NCBI RefSeq assembly: GCF_018598585.1
Contig: NZ_JAHESD010000044.1
Coordinates: 1 to 50,387 of the forward strand
Length of the DNA stretch: 50,387 bases
Reading direction: 5' to 3'
Source of the DNA: Chryseosolibacter indicum
GTDB lineage: Bacteria; Bacteroidota; Bacteroidia; Cytophagales; Cyclobacteriaceae
Made by a program: the position numbers and the translations under genes. Within the stretch, counting starts at the first letter, position 1; every line of letters begins with the position of its first letter. Below, piece by piece: positions 8,559 to 16,758 of this stretch. Below the pieces are notes generated by a model. That model was given only the letters and a program-made list of their open reading frames with translations, ran no database searches and was not told the origin of the DNA.

Positions 8559-8651
8559 AATAGATTTCCTTGATATATTACGTGGCTGGGTTAAAGGGTA
8601 GCAGGGCTGGTAACATTTCATTATTTACTTTATTTTGGTAAAAATTTCTTT

Positions 8652-9932
8652 ATGGAACAAAAGGATTACAAGCAACTCCTTAGCTTACCTGTTATCGTTG
8701 CTGCCTTAGGTTATTTTGTTGATATCTACGACTTATTATTATTCAGTATTGTTCGAAGGCCAAGCCTTATTTCATTAGGAGTACCCGAAGATGAACTTTT
8801 CAATAAGGGAGAGTTTCTTCTGCAATGGCAGATGACGGGTCTTTTGGTGGGAGGTTTAATATGGGGAATAATGGGAGACAAAAGAGGCCGCCTGTCTGTT
8901 CTTTTTGGATCGATACTTCTCTATTCACTAGCAAATATTGCAAATGGATTTGTAACCTCGGTAGACCAATATGTTGTTCTTCGCTTTATAGCAGGTATTG
9001 GTTTGGCTGGCGAGCTGGGTGCCGGGGTTACGCTTGTGTCAGAGACGTTACCTCCTCATATAAGGGGTTATGGAACAACAATAATCGCCACCGTAGGGCT
9101 AATGGGTGCTGTGCTTGCTAATTTTATATCAAAAGTATTCGATTGGCAGGTGTCTTATTTTATAGGTGGCGGTCTTGGTCTTTTACTCCTTATTACAAGA
9201 ATTAGCGTATTTGAATCAGGAATTTTCTTAAGAACAAAAGAAAAGGAAATCTCACGTGGAAATTTCTTTAAACTGTTTCAGAATGGCAGAAGGTTTAAAA
9301 AATTTATTGGATCTATTTTCATTGGCTTACCAATATGGTATGCTATAGGCATTCTGGTAACATTCTCTCCTGAGTTTGCTAAAGCATTGTCAATAACAGG
9401 AAATGTTGTTGCTGGTGATGCTGTGATGTTCAGCTATCTGGGGCTTGCTGTGGGAGATATGTCAAGTGGAGTACTTAGTCAAATGCTTAAATCAAGAAAA
9501 AAGGTTGTAGCTATTTATATTTTACTTACACTTCTTTTTATTGTATTGTTTCTGTTCTTGCCAGTTCGTACTGCAGAATTCTTTTATACTGCTTGTTTTA
9601 TTTTAGGTATTGGCATTGGTTACTGGGCCTTGTTTGTAACCATTGCAGCAGAACAATTTGGTACAAATCTTCGATCTACCGTAGCTACATCTGTTCCTAA
9701 TTTTATAAGGGGAACAGTGGTGCCAATTACTCTACTTTTCAAGTTTTTAAGAGATACTATAAGCTCTTCCAATGCAACTTCAATGGATTTGACGCAAGCA
9801 AAGAATACCGGAATTCTTTATGGAGCTTTAATAGTGGGGCTTTTAACCGTTATAATAGCATTTATAGCGCTTACCGCAGTAGACGAGACCTATGGTCGTG
9901 ATCTGAATTTTGAAGAAGAGGATCGCGCCTAA
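8652..9932 (+). CDS. MFS transporter
   Basis: This is a major facilitator superfamily permease of 426 residues with about 12 hydrophobic segments. The signature loop between helices 2 and 3 reads WGIMGDKRGRLSVLFGS, and the helix 4-5 region has RFIAGIGLAGELGAGVTLVSE followed by LPPHIRGYGT, which resembles the metabolite:proton symporter branch (sugar or organic acid uptake). An acidic residue sits early in helix 1 (GYFVDIYDLLLF). The substrate cannot be told from the sequence, and no metabolic gene cluster adjoins it. The start is ATG. The gene is expressed independently behind the terminator at 8530. Confidence 0.9.
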   Translation: MEQKDYKQLLSLPVIVAALGYFVDIYDLLLFSIVRRPSLISLGVPEDELFNKGEFLLQWQMTGLLVGGLIWGIMGDKRGRLSVLFGSILLYSLANIANGFVTSVDQYVVLRFIAGIGLAGELGAGVTLVSETLPPHIRGYGTTIIATVGLMGAVLANFISKVFDWQVSYFIGGGLGLLLLITRISVFESGIFLRTKEKEISRGNFFKLFQNGRRFKKFIGSIFIGLPIWYAIGILVTFSPEFAKALSITGNVVAGDAVMFSYLGLAVGDMSSGVLSQMLKSRKKVVAIYILLTLLFIVLFLFLPVRTAEFFYTACFILGIGIGYWALFVTIAAEQFGTNLRSTVATSVPNFIRGTVVPITLLFKFLRDTISSSNATSMDLTQAKNTGILYGALIVGLLTVIIAFIALTAVDETYGRDLNFEEEDRA

Positions 9933-9990
9933 GCAACCATACGGTCGGTAAATTCGTTATGAGGCAACGGTAGTATCTTTTGAAATTGAG

Positions 9991-9998
9991 TATCTTTG
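9991..9998 (+). promoter_or_regulatory. Candidate -7 element (TATCTTTG)
   Basis: TATCTTTG matches the Bacteroidota -7 consensus TAnnTTTG exactly and lies 31 bp before the GTG start of the histidine kinase gene. A clear -33 TTTG at the usual 19-bp spacing was not found, so the call is weak. Confidence 0.35.
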
Positions 9999-10029
9999 AT
10001 ATAATATACCTAAGGAAGGACTGTCTTTT

Positions 10030-12114
10030 GTGAAGAGACTTATTTATCTACTTTTCCTGTGTGTTCTGTTGCTAAGCCATGTTTCCTTTGGGCAGAATAG
10101 CGAGCTCATAAAGAGCATAAAACGAAAGCTTTCAACTGCTGAGGGCCCCACCCGTTTTGATTTATTAAACGACCTGGCATGGGAGCATCGTTTTGCAAAT
10201 CCTGATAGCACTATTTTCTACGGTGTACAGGCATACGACTTTGGGAAGCAATTGAATTTGAAAAACGGTTTGGCAAGGCCACTTAATCTTATTGGGCTTG
10301 GCAACAACTACAAGGGAGAACGCCTTCTTGCCTATGAGAACTATTCGAAAGCATTACAAATTGCAAATGCGCAGAATGACTCCGTACAGATAGCTCACTC
10401 AAATAATAACATCGGAAGGTTGTTTTATGAGCAGGGTTTATTAGGAAGATCATATGAACATTTCATAACAGCCAAAGGTATCTTTCAGATGCTAAACGAT
10501 TCTTCAGGATTAGCTTATGCATTACAGAGTTTGGCGAACTTGTATAAAACACAACGCGACTACACTAAGGCAGAAGATAATTATTTGAAAGCGTACAAGA
10601 TCAGACTTGCCTTAGGTAACACAAGAGATATTATGTCTGCCTATGTTTACTTAGGAAGATTCTACTTGGAGTTAAATCAGTTTAATAAGTCCGTTTTTTA
10701 CTTCCAGCGTGCCGATTCAACAGGTCACGTTATTAAGGATGAAATAAACATTGCTGAAATAAAAACATACCTGGCAGAGAGCTACCTTAATATAGGTTTG
10801 CTTAACCAGGCGGAAGCAATCAGTAAGGAAGGCTTGGACGTAATCCTTCGGCATAATAACCTTAGGATGATGCCGCAAGCATATCGCATTATAGGCCAGA
10901 TATACTTTAAGAAAAACAACCTCGCTGAAGCAAAGAAATATTTCTCGCTATCATTAGATGTGTCGATTAAGATTAAGGAATTAAACGCTCAGATGAATGC
11001 TTACTACTACCTCTGGAAAATTTCCGAGCATGTAGGCAATGAGCGCGATCGCCTGACTAACTTGAATCAATATCTATTGTTGAAAGATTCAGTTAAAGAT
11101 TTGGATCTGGCAAGGCAGGTTGAGCGACTTCAATTTGAAATAGAGATTCAGAAAAAGGAGCAGGAGAATAAATTGCTGAAGTCAGAAGATGCCGTACACG
11201 AAGCAATTATTCAAAAGCAGAAGATGCAAAACAATGTTCTTTACATTGTTATTGTTTCTATAAGCATCGTAGGATTTTTGATATGGAGAAACAGTAAAAG
11301 AAGAACGGAAGTAAACAGGAAACTAATACAGCAAAACGCAGAGATAGAAGCACAACGCAAGGAAATTATTAAACAAAATAGTAGTCTTTCCTTAAGGAAT
11401 CAGCAGCTTTCGGATTTGAATAATGAGAAGGATACATTGATGAGCATTGTTGCCCATGATTTAAAGTCTCCTTTACACAGAATTAACGGCATTGTTGATT
11501 TAATGGAATCAGAAACAGCTCTCTCCGAAGATCAAAAGATCTACATGAAAATGACAAGGGATGCAACAAGGCAGGGCCTTTCCTTGATTACGGACTTGCT
11601 CGACGTACACATGATTGAAGAGAACATAGAGCCTAATTATATTACTTTCGATATTAGTACTTTTCTTTTAGAGAAGACTCAAAATTTTACACCTGCTGCC
11701 GATGCAAAAAATATTCATCTATATATCAAAGAAGTAACGAGTGAAGAAGTAACGTCAGATATAGATTACTTAGATCGCATTGTCGATAACCTTCTTTCAA
11801 ACGCCATTAAGTTTTCAGGAACAGATTCTACAATTGTTCTTGCTGCCGGAAAGAAGGGCAACGAATTCTGGATTTCCATAAAAGATCAGGGGCAGGGATT
11901 TACAGAGAGAGATAAACAACAGCTCTATCAAAAGTTTAAGAAGTTGAGCGCACGGCCTACACGTGGTGAATCATCCAACGGACTGGGGCTTGCTATTGTA
12001 AAGACCCTTGTTGATCGATTAAAGGGTAAAATAGAGCTTAACTCAGAACAAGGAAAAGGGAGTGAGTTTATTGTAAGAATTCCTTCGCAGGAGACTCCCG
12101 CTATAAAAATTTAA
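10030..12114 (+). CDS. TPR-containing sensor histidine kinase
   Basis: This is a hybrid-fold sensor typical of Bacteroidota. It has a signal peptide (1-21, ending SFGQ), a periplasmic stretch of about six tetratricopeptide repeats (60-340), a coiled segment, one transmembrane helix (about 401-417), a second coiled coil, then HisKA and HATPase domains. The phospho-acceptor is His476 in SIVAHDLKSPLHRI. The ATPase domain shows the N box (NLLSNAIKFSG), the G1 box (DQGQGF) and the G2 box (GLGLAIVKTLV). The start codon is GTG. No response regulator gene is adjacent; the nearest receiver protein is at 42.2 kb. The signal is unknown, and the TPR part probably binds a protein or peptide in the periplasm. 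Confidence 0.93.
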   Translation: MKRLIYLLFLCVLLLSHVSFGQNSELIKSIKRKLSTAEGPTRFDLLNDLAWEHRFANPDSTIFYGVQAYDFGKQLNLKNGLARPLNLIGLGNNYKGERLLAYENYSKALQIANAQNDSVQIAHSNNNIGRLFYEQGLLGRSYEHFITAKGIFQMLNDSSGLAYALQSLANLYKTQRDYTKAEDNYLKAYKIRLALGNTRDIMSAYVYLGRFYLELNQFNKSVFYFQRADSTGHVIKDEINIAEIKTYLAESYLNIGLLNQAEAISKEGLDVILRHNNLRMMPQAYRIIGQIYFKKNNLAEAKKYFSLSLDVSIKIKELNAQMNAYYYLWKISEHVGNERDRLTNLNQYLLLKDSVKDLDLARQVERLQFEIEIQKKEQENKLLKSEDAVHEAIIQKQKMQNNVLYIVIVSISIVGFLIWRNSKRRTEVNRKLIQQNAEIEAQRKEIIKQNSSLSLRNQQLSDLNNEKDTLMSIVAHDLKSPLHRINGIVDLMESETALSEDQKIYMKMTRDATRQGLSLITDLLDVHMIEENIEPNYITFDISTFLLEKTQNFTPAADAKNIHLYIKEVTSEEVTSDIDYLDRIVDNLLSNAIKFSGTDSTIVLAAGKKGNEFWISIKDQGQGFTERDKQQLYQKFKKLSARPTRGESSNGLGLAIVKTLVDRLKGKIELNSEQGKGSEFIVRIPSQETPAIKI

Positions 12115-12130
12115 GATGTTGCTAGGTGTT

Positions 12131-12180
12131 ATGTTTAGGGTTAAAGGCAAAACAATAAGAAAAGCTTTAACCCTAAACAT
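12131..12180. terminator. Perfect 16-bp inverted repeat between convergent genes
   Basis: ATGTTTAGGGTTAAAG (12131-12146) is exactly complementary to 12165-12180, with an 18-base A-rich loop. It lies between the histidine kinase end (12114) and the metB-like gene end (12186), so it probably acts as a terminator in both directions. There is no strong T run. Confidence 0.65.
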
Positions 12181-12185
12181 ATATA

Positions 12186-13331
12186 CTAGACTTTACTAAG
12201 AGCCTGGTCAAGATCTGCAATTAAATCTTCAGCGTCTTCTACTCCTATACTTAACCGGATAAGAGAGTCTACAAGCCCCCCTTTTAAACGTTCTTCTTTA
12301 GGAATGCTTGCATGTGTCATTGAAGCAGGATGATTGATCAGCGACTCAACACCACCCAATGATTCCGCGAGCGAAAACAGTTCAACACTAACCATAAGGT
12401 TTGATGCTTTCTCCATGCTGTCGTCTTTTAATGTAAAGGATAACATTCCTCCGAAGTCGCGCATCTGCTTTTTCGCAATTTCGTGATTGGGATGGTCAGG
12501 GAAGCCCGGCCAGTAAACTTTTCCTACTTTAGGATGTCCTTTCAGATATTCTGCTATTTTCCTTCCATTGAGGCAATGGCGCTCCATGCGGAGATGAAGG
12601 GTTTTAATTCCTCGCATTACCAGGAAAGAATCCTGAGGGCCAGGAACAGCACCACATGAATTATGGATAAAGGCAAGGTCCTGATACAATTTGTCATCAT
12701 TCATCACCAAAGCACCCATAATCACATCAGAGTGACCTCCGAGATATTTGGTCACAGAATGCATTACTATATCAGCACCAAGATCGAGTGGGTTTTGCAG
12801 ATACGGAGAAGCAAAAGTGTTATCTACCGCCACAATTATATTTCTCTTTTTAGCCAGCGCAACACATGCCTGAATGTCAACGATATTCATGAGTGGATTT
12901 GTTGGTGTCTCCAGCCAGAATAACCGCGTCTTATCATTTATTAAAGGCTCAATGTTAGCTGCCTTAGTAAGATCTATAAAATGAAACTTAATACCATATT
13001 TCTCAAATACTCTTTTAAACATTCGGTATGAACCGCCGTACAAGTCATTACTTGTAATTACTTCATCACCTGGGTTAAGCAATTTAATAACCGCATCTGT
13101 GGCACCCATACCGGATGAAAAGCAGAGGGCATACTTACCATTTTCCAGCGCAGCAATGCTTTTTTGCAAGCTATTTCTCGTGGGGTTCGCCCCGCGGGCA
13201 TAAGCATAACCTTTATGTTTAGCAGGAGCTTCCTGTACGTAAGTTGAGGTTTGAAATATTGGCGTCATTATGGCGCCTGTAGATGGGTCAGGTTCTACAC
13301 CTGCATGTACGGCTTTCGTTCCGAATCTCAT
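12186..13331 (-). CDS. Cystathionine gamma-synthase / gamma-lyase family enzyme
   Basis: This is a PLP-dependent trans-sulfuration enzyme of the Cys/Met metabolism family, 381 residues, complete. It shows [42 protein letters not shown] and the PLP lysine (Lys195) in [11 protein letters not shown]. Members join O-acyl-homoserine with cysteine (MetB) or split cystathionine (gamma-lyase). The sequence alone does not separate the two, so no symbol is given. It is a single gene with an ATG start, convergent with the histidine kinase. The 203 bp upstream hold no recognisable riboswitch. Confidence 0.92.
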   Translation of the reverse strand: MRFGTKAVHAGVEPDPSTGAIMTPIFQTSTYVQEAPAKHKGYAYARGANPTRNSLQKSIAALENGKYALCFSSGMGATDAVIKLLNPGDEVITSNDLYGGSYRMFKRVFEKYGIKFHFIDLTKAANIEPLINDKTRLFWLETPTNPLMNIVDIQACVALAKKRNIIVAVDNTFASPYLQNPLDLGADIVMHSVTKYLGGHSDVIMGALVMNDDKLYQDLAFIHNSCGAVPGPQDSFLVMRGIKTLHLRMERHCLNGRKIAEYLKGHPKVGKVYWPGFPDHPNHEIAKKQMRDFGGMLSFTLKDDSMEKASNLMVSVELFSLAESLGGVESLINHPASMTHASIPKEERLKGGLVDSLIRLSIGVEDAEDLIADLDQALSKV

Positions 13332-13534
13332 ATTACATTGTTTAGAAGAGCAATATTACACTTCTTCACAACAATTAATAACGCTTCGAAAATAAACGAT
13401 GGAAAAGCCTATGCTGCTTTACGAATACTTATTACTACTCCGGCAGCCTTGGAAGATTAGGGTTGTCATTCTTTGAATAACACCTGGTTTAAGGATGGTT
13501 CTGTTTAGGTACAAATCAAAAGTACTTTAGGTAA

Positions 13535-13900
13535 TCACTTCTTATCCTTCCAATAGCCGCGGATAGCCTCTTTCCAGTTGCTTCCGTGCTTCAGGTAAAG
13601 AGCGGTGTTAATAAGCATGCGATCTTCAGGGGTAAGATTGTTTTGCGTTCCTAATGAGGTAAGTATAACCCTGTAAAGTGTTTCCTGTAGACTTATACTG
13701 TTTTGTTCTGCAAAAGCTTTTATCGTATCTGTTAAAGAGTTAATGGTAATGGTATCTTGTGTATCTACAATAGTAAGTGGCTCTTTTACGGCCACAGGTT
13801 CTTCTGTTTTTACACTAAGTTTTTCAGGAGCTACTAAAGTGGCAGCTTGTTGCTTTAAAAAATCATTAAGATCTTTTAATGTATTCTTCTTTTTGCTCAT
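13535..13900 (-). CDS. Small partner protein of the ParA-like ATPase (unknown)
   Basis: This 121-residue protein matches no family I recognise. The N-terminal 50 residues are basic and then Ala/Val/Pro/Glu-rich, probably disordered. Residues 50-121 look helical (SLTDTIKAFAEQNSISLQETLYRVILTS is split by short loops; TPEDRMLINTALYL). Its start overlaps the stop of the ParA-like gene by 4 bp (ATGA), so the two are translationally coupled. By analogy with ParA/ParB, MinD/MinE and McdA/McdB pairs it may stimulate the ATPase or act as cargo adaptor. That role is inferred from position only. Confidence 0.8.
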   Translation of the reverse strand: MSKKKNTLKDLNDFLKQQAATLVAPEKLSVKTEEPVAVKEPLTIVDTQDTITINSLTDTIKAFAEQNSISLQETLYRVILTSLGTQNNLTPEDRMLINTALYLKHGSNWKEAIRGYWKDKK

Positions 13901-14520
13901 GCAATATGTTTTAAAATCTCCTGGGCAACAGGGTGGTACTCTTTTTCGGCACTCATGGTGCTGAAGTTTACAAAAAGGTTTTTCTGTGGAACGATAACCG
14001 GAAGAATAATAGCATCAAGGTTTTTAAGGTTCTCGCGCACGGTGTAAAGATTCGTTCCGCTGTGAATACGGTTCGGAAGAATCAGGATCTTCAGTTTGGT
14101 ATTTATTTCACGGGCAGGCGCAAGGTCGGTAACAGTTTGGTATGTTACCAGCAAATCATTTTGTGTTAAACTTGTAGGAACAATGACAACATCACTTACA
14201 AGGCAAAGCTTTTTAATTCCTTCGTCTGTGGTCTTACCTGCGCTATCTACAACCACCACGTCCGTACCTCTCTTCTGCTTCATCAAAGTAAGTTCTTCCG
14301 CTACTTCATGGTCCTGCGATCCTACGATGTTAAATCCCTCTTGCTCTTCTTTGGATTTGAACTGCTCCATTTTGCGGAGGGTATTAAGCGTGTAATTAGT
14401 GTCTGTTTCCACTAAAACAACTTTTTTGCCTAGCTGATGCAGGGTTGTGGCTAGGTTTATAGCATTCGTAGTTTTACCAGTACCGCCTTTGCGGCTGATA
14501 AATGAGATAACCTTCGGCAT
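13897..14520 (-). CDS. ParA/MinD-family ATPase, orphan
   Basis: This is a P-loop ATPase of the ParA superfamily, 207 residues. It starts with the deviant Walker A SRKGGTGKTTNAINLATTL, including the signature lysine before the two glycines. The A' motif is altered to VETDTNYTLNTL where ParA usually has (L/I)D(L/A)DPQ, and the Walker B equivalent is VVVDSAGKTTDEG. Such ATPases pattern cargo (chromosomes, plasmids, protein complexes) on the nucleoid. There is no ParB with a helix-turn-helix nearby, nor any replication gene, so this is not a normal plasmid partition locus. The next gene overlaps by 4 bp. A 12-bp palindrome and a longer inverted repeat lie upstream. Confidence 0.88.
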   Translation of the reverse strand: MPKVISFISRKGGTGKTTNAINLATTLHQLGKKVVLVETDTNYTLNTLRKMEQFKSKEEQEGFNIVGSQDHEVAEELTLMKQKRGTDVVVVDSAGKTTDEGIKKLCLVSDVVIVPTSLTQNDLLVTYQTVTDLAPAREINTKLKILILPNRIHSGTNLYTVRENLKNLDAIILPVIVPQKNLFVNFSTMSAEKEYHPVAQEILKHIA

Positions 14521-14566
14521 GATTTAAAATTATGAAAAGCCGGATGGTTTTAAAAATGCAGCTGGG

Positions 14567-14578
14567 GTTTAATTAAAC
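14567..14578. promoter_or_regulatory. 12-bp palindrome upstream of the ParA-like gene
   Basis: GTTTAATTAAAC is a perfect palindrome, 46 bp before the ParA-like start codon. It could be an operator or parS-like site, but AT-rich palindromes of this size also occur by chance. Confidence 0.3.
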
Positions 14579-14662
14579 TGATGTAAGGTAAAATGCATTT
14601 TGCTTGATAATTCATAAAGAGAGAGCGCGCAAGAATGGTCTTGCCCAGCTTTCACGACGAAT

Positions 14663-14721
14663 GAATTACTATCCATGAAGTTGAATGAAACATCAATTCA
14701 TTAATCCATGGATAATAATTC
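14663..14721. repeat. Inverted repeat between the E2 and ParA-like genes
   Basis: GAATTACTATCCATG (14663-14677) pairs with CATGGATAATAATTC (14707-14721) at 14 of 15 positions. The 29-base loop contains a smaller TGAAT/ATTCA stem. It lies downstream of the E2 gene and upstream of the ParA-like gene, both leftward. It may be an RNA hairpin or an operator; no T run follows. Confidence 0.5.
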
Positions 14722-14771
14722 AGGAGTATAATCAGTAATTATTATCTGTCTAAAAGGGAGCAAAATGAATA

Positions 14772-14800
14772 TTGATATTAAAAAGTTCTGTTAATATCAA
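14772..14800 (-). terminator. Weak hairpin at the end of the E2 gene
   Basis: TTGATATTAA and TTAATATCAA form a perfect 10-bp AT-only stem around a 9-base loop. The TAA stop of the E2 gene (14778-14780) lies inside one arm. It is AT-rich and has no long T run, so it is probably a weak terminator. Confidence 0.4.
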
Positions 14801-16103
14801 ACTTCTCCAAGTAGTCTGCTATCCTTCTTACCACGCTGCCTCCTAAAGCACCATCTACAACACGGTGGTCGTATGAATGCGAGAGGAACATTTTATGACG
14901 GATGGCTATGGCATCACCGTAAGGTGTTTCTATAACTGCCGGTTTCTTTTGTACGGCACCAAGCGCAATAATAGCTACCTGCGGTTGCATGATGATAGGC
15001 GTACCCATCACATTGCCAAAGGAGCCAACATTAGAAACCGTGAAGGTTCCGCCGGCAAGTTCATCGGGTTTGAGTTTGTTATCACGGGCACGTTTTGCCA
15101 GGTCATTTACAATTTTGGTAAGCCCTGTAATATTATACTGATCGGCATTTTTGATAACCGGAACAATCAGATTTCCTGATGGTAATGCTACCGCCATGCC
15201 AATATTAATATCACGCTTTTTAATAATCTTATCGCCATCAACCTGCACGTTAATCATCGGGTAATCTTTAATAGCCATGGCTACGGCTTCAATAAAGATT
15301 GGTGTGAGGGTTAAAGTATCACCTTCACGTTTTTGGAACTCATTCTTTACCTTGTTTCTCCAAAAAACAATATTGGTAACATCGGCTTCAACAAAAGAAG
15401 TAACGTGTGGTGAAATTCTTTTTGAGTCTACCATGCGCTCAGCAATCATTTTGCGCATACGGTCCATCTGAATAATCTCATCACCACCGCTGATGGATAC
15501 CGGCACTTTAGGTGAAGAAGAAGTAACCGTCGCACTTTGGGCTGCCTGTTCCTTAATGCTGGTGCCAAGCTTACGATTCTGAACATACGCCAGAATGTCT
15601 TTTTTTGTCACCCTGCCTTCGCTACCCGACCCGGGTATTGTTTCAAGCTCTGCTACCAGAATGTTCTCTTCTTTCGCAATATTTTTCACCAGAGGTGAGT
15701 AAAAGCGTGTAGTGTTCTTAAAGTCCGCAGCGCCATGGTGTGTGCCGTTAGCGCCGTTAGTTGGGGTTGCCATCAGGTCCTCAACACTGCTTTTTTCCTG
15801 CCCATCAATTTTTTCAGGAGATGCAGATGATGGTGTTGGCGAAGTGCCTGCTTCCGCCGTAGCTTCTGTCGAAATAATAGCAATAGGTTTACCTACCTTT
15901 ACAACTTCACCTTCTTTAGCAAGAATTTCCTTCAATACACCAGCGTGGGTTGATGGTACTTCAGTGTCAACCTTATCAGTAGCTACTTCTAATACAGATT
16001 CATCCTGATCAATCTTGTCACCAGGTTTTTTAAGCCAGTGAAGGATTGTAGCTTCCATGATACTTTCGCCCATTTTAGGCATTACCAATTCTACTTGCGC
16101 CAT
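14778..16103 (-). CDS. 2-oxo acid dehydrogenase E2 (dihydrolipoamide acyltransferase)
   Basis: This is the core acyltransferase of a pyruvate, 2-oxoglutarate or branched-chain oxo acid dehydrogenase complex, 441 residues. Residues 2-77 are a lipoyl domain with the lipoylated Lys44 in EVATDKVDTEVPS. A Ser/Thr/Ala-rich linker follows, then a peripheral subunit-binding domain (about 135-175, YSPLVKNIAKEENI with GSGSEGRVTKKDI), a second linker and the catalytic domain with His413/Asp417 in SYDHRVVDGALGG. The single lipoyl domain and the DRMRKMIAERMVDSK opening resemble branched-chain or 'BkdB-like' E2s. No E1 or E3 gene is adjacent, so the substrate is left open. ATG start. Confidence 0.93.
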   Translation of the reverse strand: MAQVELVMPKMGESIMEATILHWLKKPGDKIDQDESVLEVATDKVDTEVPSTHAGVLKEILAKEGEVVKVGKPIAIISTEATAEAGTSPTPSSASPEKIDGQEKSSVEDLMATPTNGANGTHHGAADFKNTTRFYSPLVKNIAKEENILVAELETIPGSGSEGRVTKKDILAYVQNRKLGTSIKEQAAQSATVTSSSPKVPVSISGGDEIIQMDRMRKMIAERMVDSKRISPHVTSFVEADVTNIVFWRNKVKNEFQKREGDTLTLTPIFIEAVAMAIKDYPMINVQVDGDKIIKKRDINIGMAVALPSGNLIVPVIKNADQYNITGLTKIVNDLAKRARDNKLKPDELAGGTFTVSNVGSFGNVMGTPIIMQPQVAIIALGAVQKKPAVIETPYGDAIAIRHKMFLSHSYDHRVVDGALGGSVVRRIADYLEKFDINRTF

Positions 16104-16554
16104 GGTTGGTGTTTTACTGTTATAGCAAAGTTAAATAGTTTTTCTATGATCTCCCGACCACTATTTTGGGGCGCAAATTAAGAATTCCATTATTTCTTTC
16201 TAGTAGTAACGAAATCGTATGCAGTATTATTTATACATCAAGCGACATTAATATCCTTCCCAGAAATTTTAATTTCCTTATACGTAGCCGACAGACAATT
16301 AAATTCTGCCCTTATTGCAATATCCTTGACATTCATCTTCACTTATTTTTTTAAAATTTCTCAAGCCAAAAAACAGTTATCAGCACGATTAATAACAGCT
16401 AAAGAAAATTTTGGTGATGATTGTACATTACTGAACAGCCACCTGTGCAGTTTTGGATTACTAGCTAGGGCGAAAGACTTAAAAAAAGCTGTTAAACACA
16501 GTTCTAAAAAATGGCAAGTGGTTTGAAAGGCTCTATGAAATACAATTTGCGAAG
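16104..16554. other. Gene-free 451-bp stretch
   Basis: This AT-rich region lies between two divergently transcribed genes. Apart from the leftward -7 candidate at 16126-16133 I see nothing definite. Short open frames at 16166-16354 and 16326-16526 have low-complexity, non-protein-like translations and no family resemblance, so they are not called. Confidence 0.5.
16126..16133 (-). promoter_or_regulatory. Candidate -7 element (TAACTTTG) of the E2 gene
   Basis: Read leftward, TAACTTTG fits the Bacteroidota -7 consensus TAnnTTTG and lies 22 bp before the E2 start codon. No good -33 TTTG was found at 19-bp spacing. Confidence 0.4.
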
Positions 16555-16755
16555 ATGAGAACTTTTATAGCCTTAATTCTTTGGTGTCTTTTGTTTGTTA
16601 TCTGTTGGCCTGTTGCTTTAGCGGCATTATTCCTGTTTCCTTTAATATGGCTTGTCCTTCTGCCATTTAAAATTGTTGGTCTTTCTATAGAACTGGTATT
16701 CAAGCTGATAACCGCCATCTTCATGTTGCCTTTTAAATTGATAAAGGCTATATAA
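16555..16755 (+). CDS. Small hydrophobic membrane protein (unknown)
   Basis: This 66-residue protein is almost wholly hydrophobic. A first long segment (4-39) is rich in Leu, Ile and Trp and probably spans the membrane once or twice. It is followed by two amphipathic-looking stretches, each with the motif LPFKI/LPFKLIKAI, so the sequence carries a small internal repeat (LLPFKIVGLSIELVFK, MLPFKLIKAI). It has an ATG start and ends 3 bp from the helicase stop on the other strand. No family is recognised. It is preferred over the overlapping leftward frame because its composition is coherent for a membrane peptide. Confidence 0.6.
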   Translation: MRTFIALILWCLLFVICWPVALAALFLFPLIWLVLLPFKIVGLSIELVFKLITAIFMLPFKLIKAI

Positions 16756-16758
16756 GTA

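Noticed and set aside
8592-8606. Short word TAAAGGGTAGCAGGG, also seen with one extra G at 33001
   Set aside because: Matches of this length are expected by chance in 50 kb, and the contexts differ.
13332-13534. Possible riboswitch upstream of the cystathionine gamma-synthase-like gene
   Set aside because: No conserved SAM-riboswitch core or stable structure could be recognised by eye.
13897-14520. ParA-like gene as evidence for an integrated plasmid
   Set aside because: There is no ParB, replication, relaxase or integrase gene nearby, and the flanks are ordinary chromosomal genes.
16166-16526. Two short rightward open frames in the gene-free stretch before the small membrane protein
   Set aside because: The translations are low-complexity and have no family resemblance or support from spacing; AT-rich DNA gives such frames by chance.
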